This document shows, in pieces, positions 5,049 through 7,110 of a DNA stretch of 7,110 nt. Within the stretch, counting starts at the first letter, position 1; every line of letters starts with the position of its first letter. Under the pieces are notes generated by a model. It was not told the origin of the DNA, made no database searches, and was given only the letters and a program-made list of their open reading frames with translations. Source of the stretch: Clostridia bacterium (GTDB lineage: Bacteria; Bacillota; Clostridia; Oscillospirales; Butyricicoccaceae); assembly GCA_017407765.1 (NCBI GenBank), contig JAFQVZ010000045.1:1-7110 (forward strand). The letters are read 5' to 3'. The position numbers and the translations under genes are program-made.

Positions 5049-6704
5049 TTAGTTGGAGCCGGGGATCATCTGGGAAAGGAGCATAGTAACAAGCTCTTCG
5101 ATGGTAACTGTGAGCTCGCCTTCGGCAGGGCCGGTGAGGGGAGCCTTGGAGGTTTCGCTGATCTGCGATTCGGCATCGATCATCACTTTTGCAAGGTCGA
5201 CGACTTCGATATCAACGTCAACTATGCTTTCCTCCATGTCGCCTTCCACCTTCATGGACATTTCAAACATATCGGTCATAGCCATATACATATCGGCCTC
5301 GGTATAGTCGATCATGTCGTTCTTGACGATCGCCTTCATATTGAAGCTGAAGTCGATATCTTCGCCGTAATAAAGCTCGGCCTCTTCGGGAGACATAATT
5401 GCGCCGAGGATATCATTTTCGTCGCACTTGAGGGTATAGGTCGTTGTCGAGCCGCGTGTCTTGACGGTAAAGAGCTCGTCGCCCATAACTCCGCTGAAAA
5501 TGGTTGCGAGATAGTATGCGGCATATTCGGGAGGCTGATATCCCATCTCTGCGCCCATCTGGCCGTCTTCGCACATGAGCCTTATCAGCTTACCGATGGT
5601 GAAGTCTTCGCTGCGGGCAAGAGCCATGATCTGCTCGTTCATGTCGGGTGCGCCCTGTACCTCGGGAACGGGAACACCAAGCCAGCCGTTTTCGGGGATG
5701 ATGCCCGATGTTGCAAGGGCAAGGAGGGGGCTGCGGAGATAGAAGCCCTTTTCGGTGCTTACTATCATGTCGAACTCGGTGCCGTTAAAGCTTTCGATGG
5801 CCTTAACGACCTCTTCGCCGCCCTCTTCGATAAGGGTCTTTTCATAACCGCCGAGGTCGATGTCCATCTCGTATGTGCCCGATACATTAGTGCCGTCGGT
5901 GATGGAGGTGCCGTCAAGGGTCAATTCCATGGGGTTGCGGCTGTAGCCGTCGATGGTCAGGCCGAGGGTGATTTTGTCGTCGCTCTTGAAGTTCTTGCCT
6001 TCATCAAGCTGGGCATTGGAGGCCTTGATAGAGGCCTTCATCATAGCATTGATGTTGGTGAACTGCGAGTCGATATCGGCTGTGACGGCATCCCAGTCGA
6101 CGATATAGGCGGTCGAAAGCTCGTGTACCCATGTTACCTTAAGGCCAAGGGTCTCGCCGATGAAGCGGACGGGAACATAGGTGCGGCCGGTGGTGTTGTC
6201 GATATAGGGTGCAACATCCATGTGGACCGATGTGAGCTTGTCTTCGTCATACTCATAGGTCATCACCTTCGAGCCGATAGCCAGCTTCATTACCGAGCCG
6301 TCGGCGAAGGCTGCCTCGATATTGCCGTTGTCATAGGTGACGGTGGCGCCCAGGCCTTCGAGGATAGCTCTGAAAGGAACCTGTGTGCGGCCGTCCTTAA
6401 GAACGGGGGCAGCATCGGTGAAGGTCATATAGTTGCCGCAGAGCCATACATTAACGCCGTCGGGATAAGGCATACCGGCCTTTGCGGATGTGACGGCATC
6501 CTGTTCAAGCTTGGCAAGATACTCCTCGAAATCCTTGGCAATAAGGTCTTCGATCTCTTCCTGTGTTGCGTCGGGCGGGGCGACGACTATTCCGGTCGTG
6601 CTGTCGTTATAACCGATAATATCTTCCGGCTCAACGGCAAAAGCCGTTACGCTCAGCGAAAGCATCATCGAAAGGGTGATTAGTACAGCAAACAGTCTTT
6701 TCAT
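5049..6704 (-). CDS. Secreted stalk-domain protein (copper amine oxidase N-terminal-like domain)
   Basis: The product has 551 residues. The N-terminus is a signal peptide: MKR, a hydrophobic core, then TAFA with likely cleavage after A23. There is no lipobox cysteine, so the mature protein is probably released or held at the cell surface. An acidic helical stretch follows (45-70). Residues about 83-205 form the stalk domain (PF07833-type) with two related units, GRTQVPFRAILEGLGATVTY (105-124) and GRTYVPVRFIGETLGLKVTW (173-192). Despite the family name this domain is not an enzyme; it is common in clostridial surface proteins. Residues 206-551 are not recognised. They look beta-rich and acidic, with alternating polar and hydrophobic strands, possibly two lipoprotein-like sheets (about 230-330 and 400-520). 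Six Met occur within residues 472-484. The ATG has AGGAGGA (6714-6720) 9 bases upstream. Its role is unknown, perhaps cell-envelope binding. Confidence 0.85.
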   Translation of the reverse strand: MKRLFAVLITLSMMLSLSVTAFAVEPEDIIGYNDSTTGIVVAPPDATQEEIEDLIAKDFEEYLAKLEQDAVTSAKAGMPYPDGVNVWLCGNYMTFTDAAPVLKDGRTQVPFRAILEGLGATVTYDNGNIEAAFADGSVMKLAIGSKVMTYEYDEDKLTSVHMDVAPYIDNTTGRTYVPVRFIGETLGLKVTWVHELSTAYIVDWDAVTADIDSQFTNINAMMKASIKASNAQLDEGKNFKSDDKITLGLTIDGYSRNPMELTLDGTSITDGTNVSGTYEMDIDLGGYEKTLIEEGGEEVVKAIESFNGTEFDMIVSTEKGFYLRSPLLALATSGIIPENGWLGVPVPEVQGAPDMNEQIMALARSEDFTIGKLIRLMCEDGQMGAEMGYQPPEYAAYYLATIFSGVMGDELFTVKTRGSTTTYTLKCDENDILGAIMSPEEAELYYGEDIDFSFNMKAIVKNDMIDYTEADMYMAMTDMFEMSMKVEGDMEESIVDVDIEVVDLAKVMIDAESQISETSKAPLTGPAEGELTVTIEELVTMLLSQMIPGSN

Positions 6705-6742
6705 ATTTTTCTATCCTCCTAGTATAAAATTATTGTATTACT

Positions 6743-6771
6743 ATTTTATCATAGTACATTAAATATGGCAA
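6743..6771 (-). promoter_or_regulatory. Promoter of the stalk-domain gene
   Basis: On the minus strand TTGCCA (6766-6771) and TAAAAT (6743-6748) are separated by 17 bp. TGA directly precedes the -10, making it extended. Each hexamer matches five of six consensus bases. The leader would be about 30 bases and contains the AGGAGGA site. Confidence 0.8.
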
Positions 6772-6841
6772 TATTGCATGTAACTACCTTAAAGATTTTT
6801 TAAGAAATGGGGTATGTGCCCATAGCCTTGATGGGGAAGGG

Positions 6842-6902
6842 GGCATGGCCAAACACCCGTCATGCCTACGGCATGCCACCCTCTTTCAAAAGAGGGCTAA
6901 GA
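6842..6902 (-). repeat. Palindromic dispersed repeat, copy A2
   Basis: Bases 6842-6862 and 6874-6902 are identical to 65-85 and 95-123 of copy A1. Between them the apical stem is CATGCC/GGCATG (6861-6866 with 6870-6875) around TAC, replacing CAGGC/GCCTG around TGC. The outer hairpin CCCTCTTT/AAAGAGGG lies at 6879-6896. It is non-coding. Confidence 0.85.
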
Positions 6903-6915
6903 GAACGTTTCCAAG

Positions 6916-6961
6916 GCTCCTTTTGAAAGGAGCTGGCACCCGAAGGGCGAATGAGGTTTGG
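6916..6961 (+). repeat. Palindromic repeat unit B (degenerate)
   Basis: GCTCCTTT/AAAGGAGC (6916-6923 with 6926-6933) is followed by a degenerate apical hairpin with CCC/GGG around GAA (6939-6947) and then TGAGGTTTGG (6952-6961). The layout is that of unit C in the same orientation. One mismatch in the apical stem suggests decay. Confidence 0.65.
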
Positions 6962-6966
6962 AAAAA

Positions 6967-7015
6967 TGGCTCCCCTGTGCAAGGGGAGCTGTCGTCTTTG
7001 ACGACTGAGGGGTGG
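6967..7015 (+). repeat. Palindromic repeat unit C
   Basis: GCTCCCC/GGGGAGC (6969-6975 with 6983-6989) is followed by a perfect apical stem GTCGTC/GACGAC around TTT (6991-7005) and then TGAGGGGTGG (7006-7015). It is the cleanest unit in the cluster. Its first hairpin matches the solo piece at 3903-3928. Confidence 0.75.
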
Positions 7016-7028
7016 TCACGGCGAGCTC

Positions 7029-7099
7029 CCGTCAATCCCTCCGGGTTCGCTTTGCTCACCCACCTCCCTAAGTGCCCTTGGGGTATTACACAAGGGAGG
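7029..7099 (-). repeat. Palindromic repeat unit D, inverted
   Basis: In the opposite orientation to B and C, this unit has an interrupted apical hairpin (7043-7061: GGGT/ACCC plus GC/GC around TTT). An outer hairpin CCTCCCT/AGGGAGG (7063-7069 with 7093-7099) has a 23-base loop. The outer end resembles the left edge of the window (10-20). Confidence 0.6.
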
Positions 7100-7110
7100 C
7101 AAGAAAAGGC

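Larger units (their letters stand above)
6705..7110. other. Non-coding end region of 406 bp: promoter plus repeat cluster
   Basis: Bases 6705-6800 are AT-rich and hold the ribosome site and promoter of the stalk-domain gene. From about 6838 to the edge the DNA consists almost wholly of palindromic repeat units in both orientations (A2, B, C, D). No reading frame with a ribosome site was seen. The cluster runs to the end of the window and may continue. Confidence 0.75.

Noticed and set aside
5049..6704. Copper amine oxidase enzyme
   Set aside because: Only the N-terminal stalk-type domain is present; the catalytic domain with the topaquinone tyrosine and copper histidines is absent.
6842..7110. 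CRISPR array or integron attC sites
   Set aside because: There are no equal-length direct repeats with unique spacers, no cas or integrase gene, and the units alternate in orientation.

Overview
The window looks like chromosomal DNA of an anaerobic Clostridia-type Bacillota, probably an Oscillospiraceae/Ruminococcaceae-like gut lineage. The reasons are strong AGGAGG-type ribosome sites, sigma-A type promoters in AT-rich gaps between moderately GC-rich genes, a small FMN nitroreductase, a secreted stalk-domain (PF07833-type) protein, and hairpin-forming dispersed repeats in the intergenic gaps. This placement is inference; there is no rRNA or other marker.

Layout, left to right. Bases 1-215 hold palindromic repeat DNA and then an extended -10 promoter. 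A nitroreductase gene (216-740, +) ends at a strong terminator (755-779) that can work in both directions. Next, on the minus strand, lies the last 18 codons and stop of a lost M20 amidohydrolase paralogue (791-847), then a hairpin-rich segment of about 117 bp (838-954), then the intact M20/AbgB-like amidohydrolase (976-2322, -). The 340-bp divergent gap (2323-2662) carries a promoter for each flanking gene and a compact inverted-repeat element with a hairpin in each arm (2466-2539). A polytopic membrane protein with a nucleoside-recognition/Gate-like signature (2663-3850, +) converges on a type I/II L-asparaginase (3934-4944, -), with a bidirectional terminator and a partial repeat between them. 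A secreted stalk-domain protein (5049-6704, -) follows with its own promoter and terminator. The last 406 bp hold that promoter and a cluster of at least four palindromic repeat units.

Each of the five intact genes appears to be its own transcription unit. The M20 amidohydrolase, the transporter-like protein and the asparaginase could together serve uptake and hydrolysis of amide-containing peptides or amino acids, releasing ammonia and carboxylates. This rests only on adjacency. The nitroreductase and the stalk protein show no clear link to them.

The most notable non-coding signals are the following. (1) Repeat copies near the two ends of the window have identical flanks (21 and 29 nt) but different, individually perfect apical stems. 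(2) The paralogue tail differs from the intact gene by 7 bases in 54, six of them silent. (3) TTA, CTA and TCA codons are almost absent from all five genes (0, 1 and 1 occurrences in about 1,900 codons), which explains the long antisense open frames. I see no convincing new defence system, CRISPR array, RNA gene or transposase.
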